A DNA stretch of 64,000 bases from Micavibrio_B sp964633355 (GTDB taxonomy: Bacteria > Pseudomonadota > Alphaproteobacteria > Micavibrionales > Micavibrionaceae): contig CAZWGO010000008.1 of the NCBI GenBank assembly GCA_964633355.1, positions 1-64,000 of the forward strand. The letters are read 5' to 3'. A model generated the notes under the pieces. It saw nothing but the letters and a program-made list of their open reading frames with translations, ran no database searches and was not told the DNA's origin. A program made the translations under genes and the position numbers. This document shows, piece by piece, positions 25,836 through 35,138 of the stretch (position 1 is its first letter; each line of letters begins with the position of its first letter).

Positions 25836-27399
25836 GAGAATCGCCTCTTTTTTGTATGAGGGGTAATCTTACTTCAAAACTTGTGCCTTTGCCTACAGTA
25901 CTTTCGACACTGACATTTCCCTTATGTAATTGTATCAGCTCCTGAACCAGTGACAACCCGATACCCGTTCCTTGTATACCCTCGGATGTCGAGGCACGGT
26001 AAAAACGGTCGAAAATATGCTCAAGCTCGTCTTCAGGGATTCCAACCCCGTTATCCGAGATGGTAATAATAATCTCATCAGCTTCAACGGTGCCCTTGAT
26101 TTTGATGTCGGGCTCTTCTCGCGTATATTTAACAGCATTTGCTATCAGATTTGAAAGCACGAGCGTGACGACTTTCCTGTCGAGATAGACATTTTGCAAA
26201 GAAGGATCGACCTCACAGGTAATCAGATGATCTCGGGATAACCCTCTCTGTTCGTCACACAGCATTTCGATTAAAGATTTCAGATCGAAGGATTCAAAAT
26301 CCAGATCTAATTTTCCTGTTCGCAAAAGACTGGACGACAAAACGGCTTCCATCATATTGACCAGACGCGATACTGCGCTTCGTATCGTGTGCAAACGTCT
26401 TTTAGTTTCTTCTGGCGGCAGCTTATCGCCACGCCGCTCAAGAATTTGAGCATTACCGTCAACAATCGTCAGCGGCGTCCGGAATTCATGACTAACCATA
26501 CTGATGAATTGTTTTTGCAAAGCGCTCGTTTCCTGCTCTTTCTGCAGCGCAGCCTCGGCTTCCTGACGGCGATAATTTAACTCAGCCTTTTGGAGGGTTA
26601 ACTCAGTAATATCGCTGGTTGAAATAATTGTGCCTTGACCGTCCGGCAAAGGAACCGCCGTCATCCGCAAAACTTTGCCACTATCGATCACAAATTCATG
26701 CTGACCGCTTTGACCGATCCAGAAATCCTTCACCACGTTATATCTTGGGTCGGCTTGTGAAAGCCCCATTTCCTTGGCAACTGCCTCGAAGGCTTTTTGT
26801 ACTGGCATGCCGCGTACAAAAAATTCCGCGCTTTTTGGATAAACTTGCAGATAATGATCGCTGACAAAGAAGATTTTCTTCTCTTCATCAAAAACGATAA
26901 AGGCATCTGCACTGACGGAGAGAAAGCCTTGGAATTTTTTATATTCATCCTCTTGTAGTCTTGCCTTTAAACGGCGAATACCTTTGCTAAGCTTATGGCT
27001 GAATATAAACTTGAATTCGGGCAGGTCGAGGATTTCACGGTTATAAATGGCGTCGAATTCCTGCGACATAAGTTGCAGTCTTTTCCTGATGTCTTGCTCG
27101 GATGTAATAGCAATCACATCGGCGACAACATGCGGCATAGCACTTAAATGGCGTGCCAGGAAAATATTGGAATCTGACAAATCATAAACATTAACGAATA
27201 TAAGGGCGCTATTCTGCGCCTCGGCCATCAATTCTTCTCTTGTCGCCGGATTAAGGAAGCGGATTTCCTGATCTGCCACCATTCCCCATAGCGTTTTGGC
27301 CAATTCTCCGTGATTGTCACCATATATAGTGACAGCCGGTAACTGCTTTTTGCGCAGATTGACGGGTATCATAAGGTCTTTATCGAGAGAAACAGGCAT
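25828..27399 (-). CDS. Sensor histidine kinase with pseudo-receiver and PAS domains
   Basis: 523 residues, no transmembrane segment. Residues about 20-150 look like a receiver fold (VTIYGDN, SALIFVNVYDLSDS, DVIAITSEQ) but lack a clear phosphoacceptor Asp. A PAS region follows (about 160-280), then a short coiled coil, HisKA with MVSHEFRTPLTIVDG near residue 310, and a HATPase domain with NLIANAVKYT, DNGVGIPEDE and GTGIGLSLV. Operon with the regulator and L,D-transpeptidase. The pseudo-receiver call is by fold pattern only. Confidence 0.88.
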   Translation of the reverse strand: MPVSLDKDLMIPVNLRKKQLPAVTIYGDNHGELAKTLWGMVADQEIRFLNPATREELMAEAQNSALIFVNVYDLSDSNIFLARHLSAMPHVVADVIAITSEQDIRKRLQLMSQEFDAIYNREILDLPEFKFIFSHKLSKGIRRLKARLQEDEYKKFQGFLSVSADAFIVFDEEKKIFFVSDHYLQVYPKSAEFFVRGMPVQKAFEAVAKEMGLSQADPRYNVVKDFWIGQSGQHEFVIDSGKVLRMTAVPLPDGQGTIISTSDITELTLQKAELNYRRQEAEAALQKEQETSALQKQFISMVSHEFRTPLTIVDGNAQILERRGDKLPPEETKRRLHTIRSAVSRLVNMMEAVLSSSLLRTGKLDLDFESFDLKSLIEMLCDEQRGLSRDHLITCEVDPSLQNVYLDRKVVTLVLSNLIANAVKYTREEPDIKIKGTVEADEIIITISDNGVGIPEDELEHIFDRFYRASTSEGIQGTGIGLSLVQELIQLHKGNVSVESTVGKGTSFEVRLPLIQKRGDSHD

Positions 27400-27436
27400 T
27401 TACAGGCTTCTTTAGGTCGTTATTAGCCCGTTTACC

Positions 27437-27466
27437 TTGACATGAAAGGGTTAAATTGTTTATAAG
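27437..27466 (+). promoter_or_regulatory. Promoter for rplU-rpmA
   Basis: TTGACA (27437-27442), 18 bp, TATAAG (27461-27466), about 80 bp before rplU. A second TTGACA at 27517 is too near the start codon to have an obvious -10 box with room for a leader. Confidence 0.5.
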
Positions 27467-27546
27467 GACGCTTCCTAAACAGAACAAGGCTTTCATCTGT
27501 AAAAAAGAAAGCAATTTTGACAACAGAATCAAAGGTTTAGACTAAA

Positions 27547-27846
27547 ATGTATGCTATTATAAAAACTGGCGGAAAACAGTATAAAGTCCAGAAAGACCTG
27601 CGTCTTACAGTTGAGAAACTGGAAGGAAACCCAGGCGATAAGATCGATCTAGGCAAATCCCTGTTCCATTTCGATGGCGATAAGGCGACAGCCCAAGGCT
27701 CGACTATTACAGCCGAAATCGTAGAGCACACACGCGGAGATAAAATTCTTATTTTCAAAAAGCGTCGCCGCCAGAATTCACGTCGTAAGAACGGCCACCG
27801 CCAGTCTTACACGACCATTAAAATCATTGATATTAAAGCAGCTTAA
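27547..27846 (+). CDS. rplU: 50S ribosomal protein L21
   Basis: 99 residues. Starts MYAIIKTGGKQYKVQ and ends with the KKRRRQNSRRKNGHRQ basic segment that contacts 23S rRNA. AAAGG lies upstream of ATG 27547. First gene of rplU-rpmA, 14 bp before rpmA. Confidence 0.97.
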   Translation: MYAIIKTGGKQYKVQKDLRLTVEKLEGNPGDKIDLGKSLFHFDGDKATAQGSTITAEIVEHTRGDKILIFKKRRRQNSRRKNGHRQSYTTIKIIDIKAA

Positions 27847-27860
27847 GGGAGACTCCTCAG

Positions 27861-28142
27861 ATGGCACATAAAAAAGCAGGTGGTAGCTCCCGTAACGGTC
27901 GCGACTCAAACGCACAACGCCTTGGCGTAAAACGTTTCGGCGGAGAAGAAGTTCTTGCCGGTAACATTATCGTTCGTCAGCGCGGTACAAAATTCAAACC
28001 GGGCAAAAATGTTGGCCTTGGCAAAGATCACACGATCTTTGCTTTGATCGACGGTAAAGTCCTGTTCAGCCGTCAGGCTGGTGGCAGACCCGTTGTCTCC
28101 ATCGCCCCGGCGAATGACGGTCAAGCGCAAGCAGCCGAATAA
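27861..28142 (+). CDS. rpmA: 50S ribosomal protein L27
   Basis: 93 residues beginning MAHKKAGGSSRNGRDS. The N-terminal tail reaches the peptidyl transferase centre. No N-terminal extension for Prp-type cleavage is present. GGGAGAC precedes ATG 27861. The terminator at 28210-28233 separates it from obgE. Confidence 0.97.
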   Translation: MAHKKAGGSSRNGRDSNAQRLGVKRFGGEEVLAGNIIVRQRGTKFKPGKNVGLGKDHTIFALIDGKVLFSRQAGGRPVVSIAPANDGQAQAAE

Positions 28143-28154
28143 TCGACACATAGT

Positions 28155-28204
28155 GTCGTCCCGTTGGCTTTGCCGACAGGCAAATTGCACGAACGGGATC
28201 CAGA
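28155..28204. repeat. Palindromic repeat, copy B (single-hairpin form)
   Basis: GTCGTCCCGTT (28155-28165) and AACGGGATCCAGA (28192-28204) match the left hairpin of copy A apart from one base, but the loop is 26 bp and holds its own small hairpin (TGCCGACAGGCA). A separate hairpin, CGACAC-ATA-GTGTCG (28144-28158), overlaps its left end. Confidence 0.7.
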
Positions 28205-28209
28205 ATTTA

Positions 28210-28233
28210 AAACCCAGCGTGAGCTGGGTTTTT
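28210..28233 (+). terminator. Intrinsic terminator after rpmA
   Basis: AAACCCAGC (28210-28218), loop GTGA, GCTGGGTTT (28223-28231), with T continuing to 28233. A 9-bp stem and T-run mark the end of the rplU-rpmA transcript, probably with partial read-through to obgE. Confidence 0.8.
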
Positions 28234-28256
28234 CATTAAAGAATGAAGAATAAAAT

Positions 28257-29306
28257 ATGAAATTTCTCGACGAAGCAAAAATTTTTATTAAAAGCGGAGA
28301 CGGCGGTGCCGGCTGTGTCAGTTTTCGTCGGGAAAAATATATCGAATATGGCGGTCCTGATGGTGGCAATGGCGGTCGCGGCGGCGATCTTTATTTTGAA
28401 TGCGTCGCCGATCTCAATACGCTGATCGATTTCCGATATACCCAGCATTTTAAAGCCCAAAAGGGCCACCATGGCGCTGGTCGTGAACGCACGGGTGCGG
28501 ATGGCGAAGACATCATCGTGCGCGTCCCTGTTGGTACGGAAGTTCTCGCCGATGACAAAGAAACCGTTCTTTTTGAAATGATGACGCCCGGCGAAAAACG
28601 CCGCATTTTAAGAGGCGGCGATGGAGGGTTCGGTAACTCGCATTACAAAACCGCCACCAATCAGGCGCCAAAAAAATTCACTCCCGGCTGGCCCGGTCAG
28701 GAAATGGATGTCTGGCTGCGCCTGAAACTGATCGCCGATGCCGGTATCGTCGGCCTGCCCAATGCCGGCAAATCGACATTCTTGGCCGCCTCTTCCGCTG
28801 CCAAACCAAAAATTGCCAATTATCCATTTACTACGCTTCACCCGAATCTCGGCGTTGTAAAAGTTGCAGATTACGATTTCGTTTTGGCAGATATTCCAGG
28901 TCTCATCGAAGGTGCATCCGAAGGCGCAGGCCTCGGCGATCGTTTCCTTGGCCATGTCGAGCGCACGCGCGTATTGCTGCATCTGATCGATATTAATCAA
29001 CCTGATCCACTGGCTGATTATCATACTATCCGCGCGGAACTTGAAGCCTATGGCGCTGGCCTTGACGAAAAAGTCGAGATTATCGCGCTGAATAAATCTG
29101 ATACAGTGTTGGAAGAAGAATCAGCAGCGATAATTCAGCTATTCGAAGAAGAATTAGGACAAACACCTTATCTTATTTCCGGCGTATCCGGTGAAGGCGT
29201 CCGCCCTGTTCTCTTTAAATTGGTTGAGATTATCAGGGAAGAAAAACAAAAAGATGACGATAACAGCGTCTCAGATACTAAAGAATTCCAAACGATTGAT
29301 CATTAA
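28257..29306 (+). CDS. obgE: GTPase ObgE/CgtA
   Basis: Essential ribosome-assembly GTPase. The glycine-rich Obg domain (about 1-158) contains GGDGGNGRGG-like repeats; the G domain has G1 GLPNAGKST, G3 DIPGLIEGA and G4 NKSD. 349 residues with a short acidic tail. Its last 53 bp overlap the start of proB. It keeps the usual rplU-rpmA-obgE order. Confidence 0.97.
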   Translation: MKFLDEAKIFIKSGDGGAGCVSFRREKYIEYGGPDGGNGGRGGDLYFECVADLNTLIDFRYTQHFKAQKGHHGAGRERTGADGEDIIVRVPVGTEVLADDKETVLFEMMTPGEKRRILRGGDGGFGNSHYKTATNQAPKKFTPGWPGQEMDVWLRLKLIADAGIVGLPNAGKSTFLAASSAAKPKIANYPFTTLHPNLGVVKVADYDFVLADIPGLIEGASEGAGLGDRFLGHVERTRVLLHLIDINQPDPLADYHTIRAELEAYGAGLDEKVEIIALNKSDTVLEEESAAIIQLFEEELGQTPYLISGVSGEGVRPVLFKLVEIIREEKQKDDDNSVSDTKEFQTIDH

Positions 29307-30396
29307 GATCGGCTCGGCGCTGGTTGTTGACAGCGCAAACGGCCAGCCTCAACTGGATTGGCTTGAAACGCTCGCTGATGATATCGCCATCCTGAAATCC
29401 AGAAATATAGAAGTTTGCCTTGTCAGCTCCGGTGCCATTGGCCTTGGCCGCGCCCGCATGGGTATTGGCTTTAATGTACCATCCAAATCCATTGAGCTGG
29501 AAAAGAAACAGGCCGCCGCTTCTATCGGCCAAATACGCCTTTGTCAGATTTATCAGGATATTTTCAAATCCCGAAATATTGGGGTCGGCCAGATTCTTCT
29601 AAGTCCTGCCGATACCGAAAATCGTAAGACGCATTTGAACGCCCGCGCCGCGATGAACGAACTTTTTAAGTCAGGCATACTTCCTGTCATCAATGAAAAC
29701 GATACAACCGCCACGGAAGAAATCCGCTTCGGCGATAACGACAAGCTCGCCGCACGTGTGGCCCAGATGATCGCTGCTGATACTTTGCTTATTCTCTCAA
29801 CAACTGACGGACTTTATACGGACGACCCGCGTATCAATCCGGAAGCCAGACATATCCCGTTTGTAGAAAATCTGACAACAGAAACCATGGCATTGGCAAA
29901 AGATGCGCTTGCGGGACTTTCTACGGGCGGCATGAAAAGTAAAATTGAATCCGCCCGCATCGCGGTTAATGCCGGAACGAATGTCATCATTGCCCGCGGG
30001 ACAGGTAAAAACCCAATTCAGCCATTATTAAATAATGACGCAACCTGCACCGTCATTGCCGCCAAAGGCAGCCCTGCCTCTGCACGCAAAAAATGGATTC
30101 AGGCTCATGTCAAAACCAAGGGACGCGTTATGGTTGATGAAGGCGCTGCCAATGCTCTGCGCAATGGCAAAAGCCTCCTGCCCGCTGGAATCCGTCAAGC
30201 TGACGGTGTATTTGATTCCGGAGATGCCGTACAGATTTTCGATCTCCAGTTAAACGAACTTGGCATCGGCCTGTCAAAATATGATTCAGATGAGATACTC
30301 AAAATCATGGGTAGAAAATCATCTGAAATATCCGATATTCTTGGTTATGCCCGACATGATGAATTTATTCACCGCGATGATTTAGCTTTGCATTAA
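29254..30396 (+). CDS. proB: Glutamate 5-kinase
   Basis: First step of proline synthesis: ATP-dependent phosphorylation of glutamate. The amino-acid kinase domain shows IIKIGSALVVD, VSSGAIGLGRARMG, NENDTTATEEIRFGDND and the GGMKSKIESA segment; a C-terminal PUA domain follows (about 275-375). ATG 29254 is inside the obgE 3' end; ATG 29191 is upstream but adds residues that only copy obgE out of frame. Its partner proA is not adjacent but 21 kb away at 51370. Confidence 0.95.
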   Translation: MTITASQILKNSKRLIIKIGSALVVDSANGQPQLDWLETLADDIAILKSRNIEVCLVSSGAIGLGRARMGIGFNVPSKSIELEKKQAAASIGQIRLCQIYQDIFKSRNIGVGQILLSPADTENRKTHLNARAAMNELFKSGILPVINENDTTATEEIRFGDNDKLAARVAQMIAADTLLILSTTDGLYTDDPRINPEARHIPFVENLTTETMALAKDALAGLSTGGMKSKIESARIAVNAGTNVIIARGTGKNPIQPLLNNDATCTVIAAKGSPASARKKWIQAHVKTKGRVMVDEGAANALRNGKSLLPAGIRQADGVFDSGDAVQIFDLQLNELGIGLSKYDSDEILKIMGRKSSEISDILGYARHDEFIHRDDLALH

Positions 30397-30406
30397 GGAA
30401 CATACA

Positions 30407-33007
30407 ATGCGCACCGACACCTCCCCAAAAACGACTTACCTAAAAGATTACAAAGTCCCTGACTATAAAGTCCGTGACATCGAAATGACTTTCCGGATTT
30501 TTGACGACCATACAGAAGTCGTTTCAAAAGCGCATTACATCAAAAACCATACAGGCACCGATGATCTTGTTTTAAACGGCGAAGAATTAATTTTAAAATC
30601 GATTTCTGTAGGTGGTCAACCACTTAATGAAAACGAATATGATGTAGATGAAAAATTTTTGAGAATGCGCTGTCCGGGTGAAGAATTCATTCTTGAAATT
30701 ACCACTCATATCAACCCTGCAGCAAACACATCTCTCGAGGGTCTCTATAAATCAGAAGGCAATTATTGTACGCAATGTGAATCCGAAGGCTTTCGAAAAA
30801 TTACTTATTTCCCTGATCGCCCTGATGTTATGTGCCTCTTTACCACGCGTATCGAAGCACCGCAATCACTACCGGTTTTATTATCAAACGGCAATTTAAT
30901 CGAAGAAGGCGAATTGGATTTCAACCGCCATTTCACTGTCTGGAACGATCCATTTCCAAAACCTTGTTATCTATTCGCTCTGGTCGCGGGAAATCTTGAT
31001 TTCATTCAGGATGAATTCACCACTATGACGGGCCGCAAGGTCGATTTGTACATATATGCCCGCTCACCTGATCTGCCGCAATGTCACTGGGCGATGGAAT
31101 CCCTTATCCGCTCGATGAAATGGGATGAAGAAGTTTTCGGACGTGAATACCAGCTCAATCGCTTTAATATTGTCGCCGTTTCCGATTTCAATTTCGGCGC
31201 GATGGAAAACACGTCGCTTAATATATTTAATACAGCACTCGTTCTTGCCGAAGCGGAAACCGCGACCGATAATGATTTTCTTCGCGTCGAAGGCGTCGTT
31301 GCTCATGAATACTTCCACAATTGGTCTGGTAACCGCGTTACCTGCCGCGACTGGTTCCAGCTTTCTTTAAAAGAAGGCCTGACCGTTTTCCGTGACCAAG
31401 AATTTACAGCCGACGTCAATTCTCGTGCCGTGAAGCGTATCGATGACGTTGTCTTATTACGCGCCCGTCAATTCCCCGAAGACGCAGGCCCTTTAGCACA
31501 CCCGATCCGCCCTGATAATTATATCGAGATCAATAACTTCTACACCTTGACCGTCTATGAAAAAGGCGGCGAAGTTATCCGTATGCAAAAAACCCTTATG
31601 GGTCCGGAAAAATTCCGCGAAGGAACGGATCTTTATTTCAATCGTTTTGATGGCCAAGCCATCACTTGCGATGACTTTGTACAAGCAATGCATGAGGCAT
31701 CGGGAAAAGATTTATCCCACTTCAAACTTTGGTATTCGCAAGCTGGAACGCCCGAGATTATTGCCAGTGGCCATTATGATGATAAAGCAAAATCCTATAC
31801 GCTTGATCTTGAACAAATAGTGCCCCCCACTGTCGGCCAGCCAACAAAGAAGGCTATGCATATCCCGGTCACCGTCGGATTGATATCTTCAAATGGTGAC
31901 GAGATTGTCTCATCGACCGTTTTGGAATTAACCAAAGATAAGCAACAATTTACATTCGAAAATATTCCGTCAAGACCTGTCCCGTCAATCCTTCGCGATT
32001 TTTCGGCACCTGTAAAACTGACGACCGATTTAAGCGATGACGAATATCGTTTTCTCATGGTACACGATACCGATGGATTTAATCGCTGGGAGTCTGGCCA
32101 AATTATCGCCATGCGTTTAATCCAGAATTTGCTAAAAGACAAATCAACCGATATCTCTTCTTACACTGAATCCATTTCCGCCCTTCTCGATCAATGCCTT
32201 GATCCAACGCAGGATAAAGCGTTATTGGCACGCATGCTAAGCCTTCCGGATATTTCGATTATTGGACAGGAATGCAAGATTATCGATCCAGATGCAATCT
32301 ATGATGTTCTCATGTATCTCAATCGTGAAATTCTTGTCCAATGCCGCGACAAACTTCAGGCTGCATTTGATAAAGTAAATATTCAGAAAGACTATAAACC
32401 CGATCCTGTTTCGATGGGCGAACGCGCATTAAAACGTGTGGTACTAAAATATTTATCCGCCAACTGTGACGATCATGCCGCCAAACTTGCAAAGTCGGTT
32501 TATGATAATGCGAATAATATGACCGACCGCATGATCGGCCTGTCTGCCCTAATGGATACATCCCACCCTGAGCGAAGCGATGCTCTGGCTCATTTCCATG
32601 ACAAGTTCAAAGACTATGCGCTTGTTATCGATAAATGGTTCAGCGCTCAGGCCATGGCCGTTCGTGAAAGCACATTGGATGATATAAAAGTTCTTGCTCA
32701 GCATCCCGACTTTAACATCAAGAATCCAAACCGTGTTCGCTCTCTTTACAGCGCTTTCTCGATCAATAATCCTGTCAAATTTCATGCGAAAGACGGTTCG
32801 GGCTACGATCAGCTCTTAAAGGCCGTCATCGACACGGATTCGATCAATCCTCATGTTTCATCTAGATTATTGACCGCTATTCGTGACTGGAAGCGTTATA
32901 CACCTGATCGTCAGGCAAAAATGAAAAGAATTCTTGAAATTATAGTCGAAACCAAGGGACTATCCCCTCATGCATTTGAAATCGCTAGCAAGACGTTAAA
33001 TGGCTAA
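30407..33007 (+). CDS. pepN: Aminopeptidase N (M1 family)
   Basis: Zinc aminopeptidase of 866 residues that trims peptides from the N-terminus. The substrate-binding GAMEN motif is at 264-268; HEYFH at 300-304 with Glu at 323 completes HExxH-x18-E. A Tyr in the LTVYEKGG segment fits the catalytic Tyr. The C-terminal half is the DUF3458 Ig-like and helical part of proteobacterial PepN. GGAAC-rich leader with AAGGAA before ATG 30407. Overlaps rnhB by 8 bp. Confidence 0.96.
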   Translation: MRTDTSPKTTYLKDYKVPDYKVRDIEMTFRIFDDHTEVVSKAHYIKNHTGTDDLVLNGEELILKSISVGGQPLNENEYDVDEKFLRMRCPGEEFILEITTHINPAANTSLEGLYKSEGNYCTQCESEGFRKITYFPDRPDVMCLFTTRIEAPQSLPVLLSNGNLIEEGELDFNRHFTVWNDPFPKPCYLFALVAGNLDFIQDEFTTMTGRKVDLYIYARSPDLPQCHWAMESLIRSMKWDEEVFGREYQLNRFNIVAVSDFNFGAMENTSLNIFNTALVLAEAETATDNDFLRVEGVVAHEYFHNWSGNRVTCRDWFQLSLKEGLTVFRDQEFTADVNSRAVKRIDDVVLLRARQFPEDAGPLAHPIRPDNYIEINNFYTLTVYEKGGEVIRMQKTLMGPEKFREGTDLYFNRFDGQAITCDDFVQAMHEASGKDLSHFKLWYSQAGTPEIIASGHYDDKAKSYTLDLEQIVPPTVGQPTKKAMHIPVTVGLISSNGDEIVSSTVLELTKDKQQFTFENIPSRPVPSILRDFSAPVKLTTDLSDDEYRFLMVHDTDGFNRWESGQIIAMRLIQNLLKDKSTDISSYTESISALLDQCLDPTQDKALLARMLSLPDISIIGQECKIIDPDAIYDVLMYLNREILVQCRDKLQAAFDKVNIQKDYKPDPVSMGERALKRVVLKYLSANCDDHAAKLAKSVYDNANNMTDRMIGLSALMDTSHPERSDALAHFHDKFKDYALVIDKWFSAQAMAVRESTLDDIKVLAQHPDFNIKNPNRVRSLYSAFSINNPVKFHAKDGSGYDQLLKAVIDTDSINPHVSSRLLTAIRDWKRYTPDRQAKMKRILEIIVETKGLSPHAFEIASKTLNG

Positions 33008-33644
33008 ACAGATCGGCAGACCACAAAAAAATCCGAATTTTAAGCGAGAGCTTGAAGGAATTATCTGCGGCTGTGATGAAGCCGGGCGCGGCCCTTTGGC
33101 CGGACCTGTAACCGCATCTTGCGTTTTTATTCCCCACGAAAACCGCTCTCATAAAATCTGGAAACGGGTTCGAGACAGTAAATTATTGTCGGCTGCAGAA
33201 CGTGAAGATATGTTTTTTATTATTCAGGAAAAATCCTTCTTTGGAATCGCCTCCTCTTCCGTTCAGGAAATCGATGAAATAAATATTCTGCAAGCCGCTA
33301 TACTCGCAATGAAACGCGCAACGGAAGAAATGTGCGCGAAATTCAATATTTGCCCTGAATTAGTTCTAATTGACGGTAATTATAAGCCCCGTGAGTTTCC
33401 TTATCCGACACAACCTGTTATAAAAGGCGATATGTTATCTGTTTCTATCGCCGCCGCGTCTATTCTGGCAAAAGTGACCCGTGATCGTATCATGAAAATA
33501 CTTCATGAAGAGCATCCACATTACGGCTGGCATTCCAATGCCGGTTATTCCACACCTATTCACCTCAAAGCTTTAAAAGAGCACGGCCCTTGCGCTCATC
33601 ACAGGCGTGAATTTTCAAAAGTTAAGGAGTTACTCGCTGCATGA
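33000..33644 (+). CDS. rnhB: Ribonuclease HII
   Basis: Removes RNA from RNA/DNA hybrids and single ribonucleotides from DNA. The catalytic Asp-Glu are in GCDEAGRGPLAGP near residue 25, a further Asp in LVLIDGNY near residue 122, and the SIAAASILAKVTRD motif follows. 214 residues. The stop TGA overlaps the prepilin ATG (ATGA, 33641-33644), which couples the two genes. Confidence 0.96.
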   Translation: MAKQIGRPQKNPNFKRELEGIICGCDEAGRGPLAGPVTASCVFIPHENRSHKIWKRVRDSKLLSAAEREDMFFIIQEKSFFGIASSSVQEIDEINILQAAILAMKRATEEMCAKFNICPELVLIDGNYKPREFPYPTQPVIKGDMLSVSIAAASILAKVTRDRIMKILHEEHPHYGWHSNAGYSTPIHLKALKEHGPCAHHRREFSKVKELLAA

Positions 33645-34357
33645 AAAACGGTTTTACACTCGTTGAATTATCTATCGTAATGATCATCATTGGTCTCTTG
33701 ATCGGCGGAATTCTCAAAGGTCAGGAATTGATCCAGAATGCACGGGTCGGCGCGTTAATATCACAAGTAAAAAGCTATTCGGCGGCAACCTTGACGTTTC
33801 AAGATAGCTATGGAAGCCTGCCGGGCGATATCGTCAGCGCAACGACACTAATTCCAGACTGCAATGCCGGTAATTTTTGCGGCGGCGGGAATGGCGATCT
33901 GGTTGTTGGACTAAGAGATCCCTATGCTTTTAACCTAAATCAGGCCGGCGTCTTAACCATCCCTGAAGTGGAAACCACTTATTTCTGGAAGCATATTCAA
34001 CTCGCGGGCCTAATTGACGGCATCAAACCTAATAGTGATCCGACTGCACCGGCATGGGGAGAAACTCATCCGTATAATGAGCTGACAAATGGCGGATTTA
34101 CAGTTTACACGGCTGATAGAAACAGGGACGTGGGGCGTGGCGTTGGCGTAAGATTGCAACAAACTGTGAATGGCACATCAAGCAGCAGAGTCGCCACACC
34201 TATGATGGCACAAAAGATCGACACTAAAATGGATGATGGACGCCCGGATTGGGGATCTGTACAAGCAGATTCCGAAGCCAGCGGCTGCGACAATGGGGGA
34301 AATTATCAGGTTCAGACCAATCGCCCGGTTTGTATTATGTTTTTCCAGCTTTACTGA
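33641..34357 (+). CDS. Type IV prepilin-like protein, paralogue 1
   Basis: 238 residues. Class III prepilin signal: a four-residue leader, cleavage before Phe in KNG/FTLVELS, Glu at mature position 5, then a hydrophobic helix (IVMIIIGLLIGGIL). The rest is an unrecognised domain with LPGDI, a CNAGNFCGGGNGDL loop, YFWKHIQLAGLIDGIKP, KMDDGRPDWG, and Cys near SGCDN and PVC, which would allow two disulfides. AAGGAG lies upstream inside rnhB. No pilus assembly gene or prepilin peptidase is in the window. Its tandem copy follows at 34390. Confidence 0.85.
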   Translation: MKNGFTLVELSIVMIIIGLLIGGILKGQELIQNARVGALISQVKSYSAATLTFQDSYGSLPGDIVSATTLIPDCNAGNFCGGGNGDLVVGLRDPYAFNLNQAGVLTIPEVETTYFWKHIQLAGLIDGIKPNSDPTAPAWGETHPYNELTNGGFTVYTADRNRDVGRGVGVRLQQTVNGTSSSRVATPMMAQKIDTKMDDGRPDWGSVQADSEASGCDNGGNYQVQTNRPVCIMFFQLY

Positions 34358-34389
34358 TATAATTTTGATAAAACAGAATGAACGATAGC

Positions 34390-35109
34390 ATGAAAAATTC
34401 CGGTTTTACCCTTGTCGAATTATCTATCGTGATGATCATTATCGGTCTTTTGATCGGCGGAATTCTCAAAGGTCAGGAGCTGATCCAGAATGCACGCGTC
34501 ACTTCAACTGTTACTCAAGTCAAAGGATATACTGCCGCTACACTGACTTTTCAGGATACTTACGGTAGCGTGCCGGGCGACATTGTCAGCGCCACGACAT
34601 TGATTCCAGACTGCAATGCCGGCAATTTTTGCGGCGGCGGTAATGGCGATTTGACTGTCGGATCAAGATCTACCAATGCATATAGTCTAAATCAGGCGGG
34701 CGTCTTAACCATTCCTGAAGTGGAGACCACTTATTTTTGGAAACATCTTCAACTCGCCGGCTTAATAGATGGCATCAAACCTAATAGTGATCCCACAGCA
34801 CCGGCATGGGAAGAAACTCATCCATATAATGAGCTGACGAATGGGGGATTTGCAGTGTATACCAGCAGTCAAGCTTTAGATGTCGGGCGTGGCATCGGAG
34901 TACGTCTGCAAAGTATACCTACGGGAACAACGGCCAGTAGAGTCGTGACACCTATGGTCGCGAAAAAAATTGATGCTAAAATGGATGACGGCCATCCTGA
35001 TCAGGGAAATGTACAAGCAGATTCAGAGGCTAGCGGCTGCGATACAGGAAGAGTTTATAGGGTCGAAAACAAACAACCGGTCTGTATTATGTTTTTCCAA
35101 CTCTATTAA
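34390..35109 (+). CDS. Type IV prepilin-like protein, paralogue 2
   Basis: Tandem duplicate of the preceding gene with most residues identical; the four Cys, the CNAGNFCGGGNGDL loop and the VCIMFFQLY end are unchanged. The leader is MKNSG/FTLVELS from ATG 34390; ATG 34378 would give a nine-residue leader. Differences cluster around the segments after position 150 and near the C-terminus, suggesting divergence of exposed loops. Spacing to paralogue 1 is 32 bp. The GANTC cluster and ccrM follow. Confidence 0.85.
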   Translation: MKNSGFTLVELSIVMIIIGLLIGGILKGQELIQNARVTSTVTQVKGYTAATLTFQDTYGSVPGDIVSATTLIPDCNAGNFCGGGNGDLTVGSRSTNAYSLNQAGVLTIPEVETTYFWKHLQLAGLIDGIKPNSDPTAPAWEETHPYNELTNGGFAVYTSSQALDVGRGIGVRLQSIPTGTTASRVVTPMVAKKIDAKMDDGHPDQGNVQADSEASGCDTGRVYRVENKQPVCIMFFQLY

Positions 35110-35138
35110 ACCGTCTTAAATACCTCGGGCAACCCATT

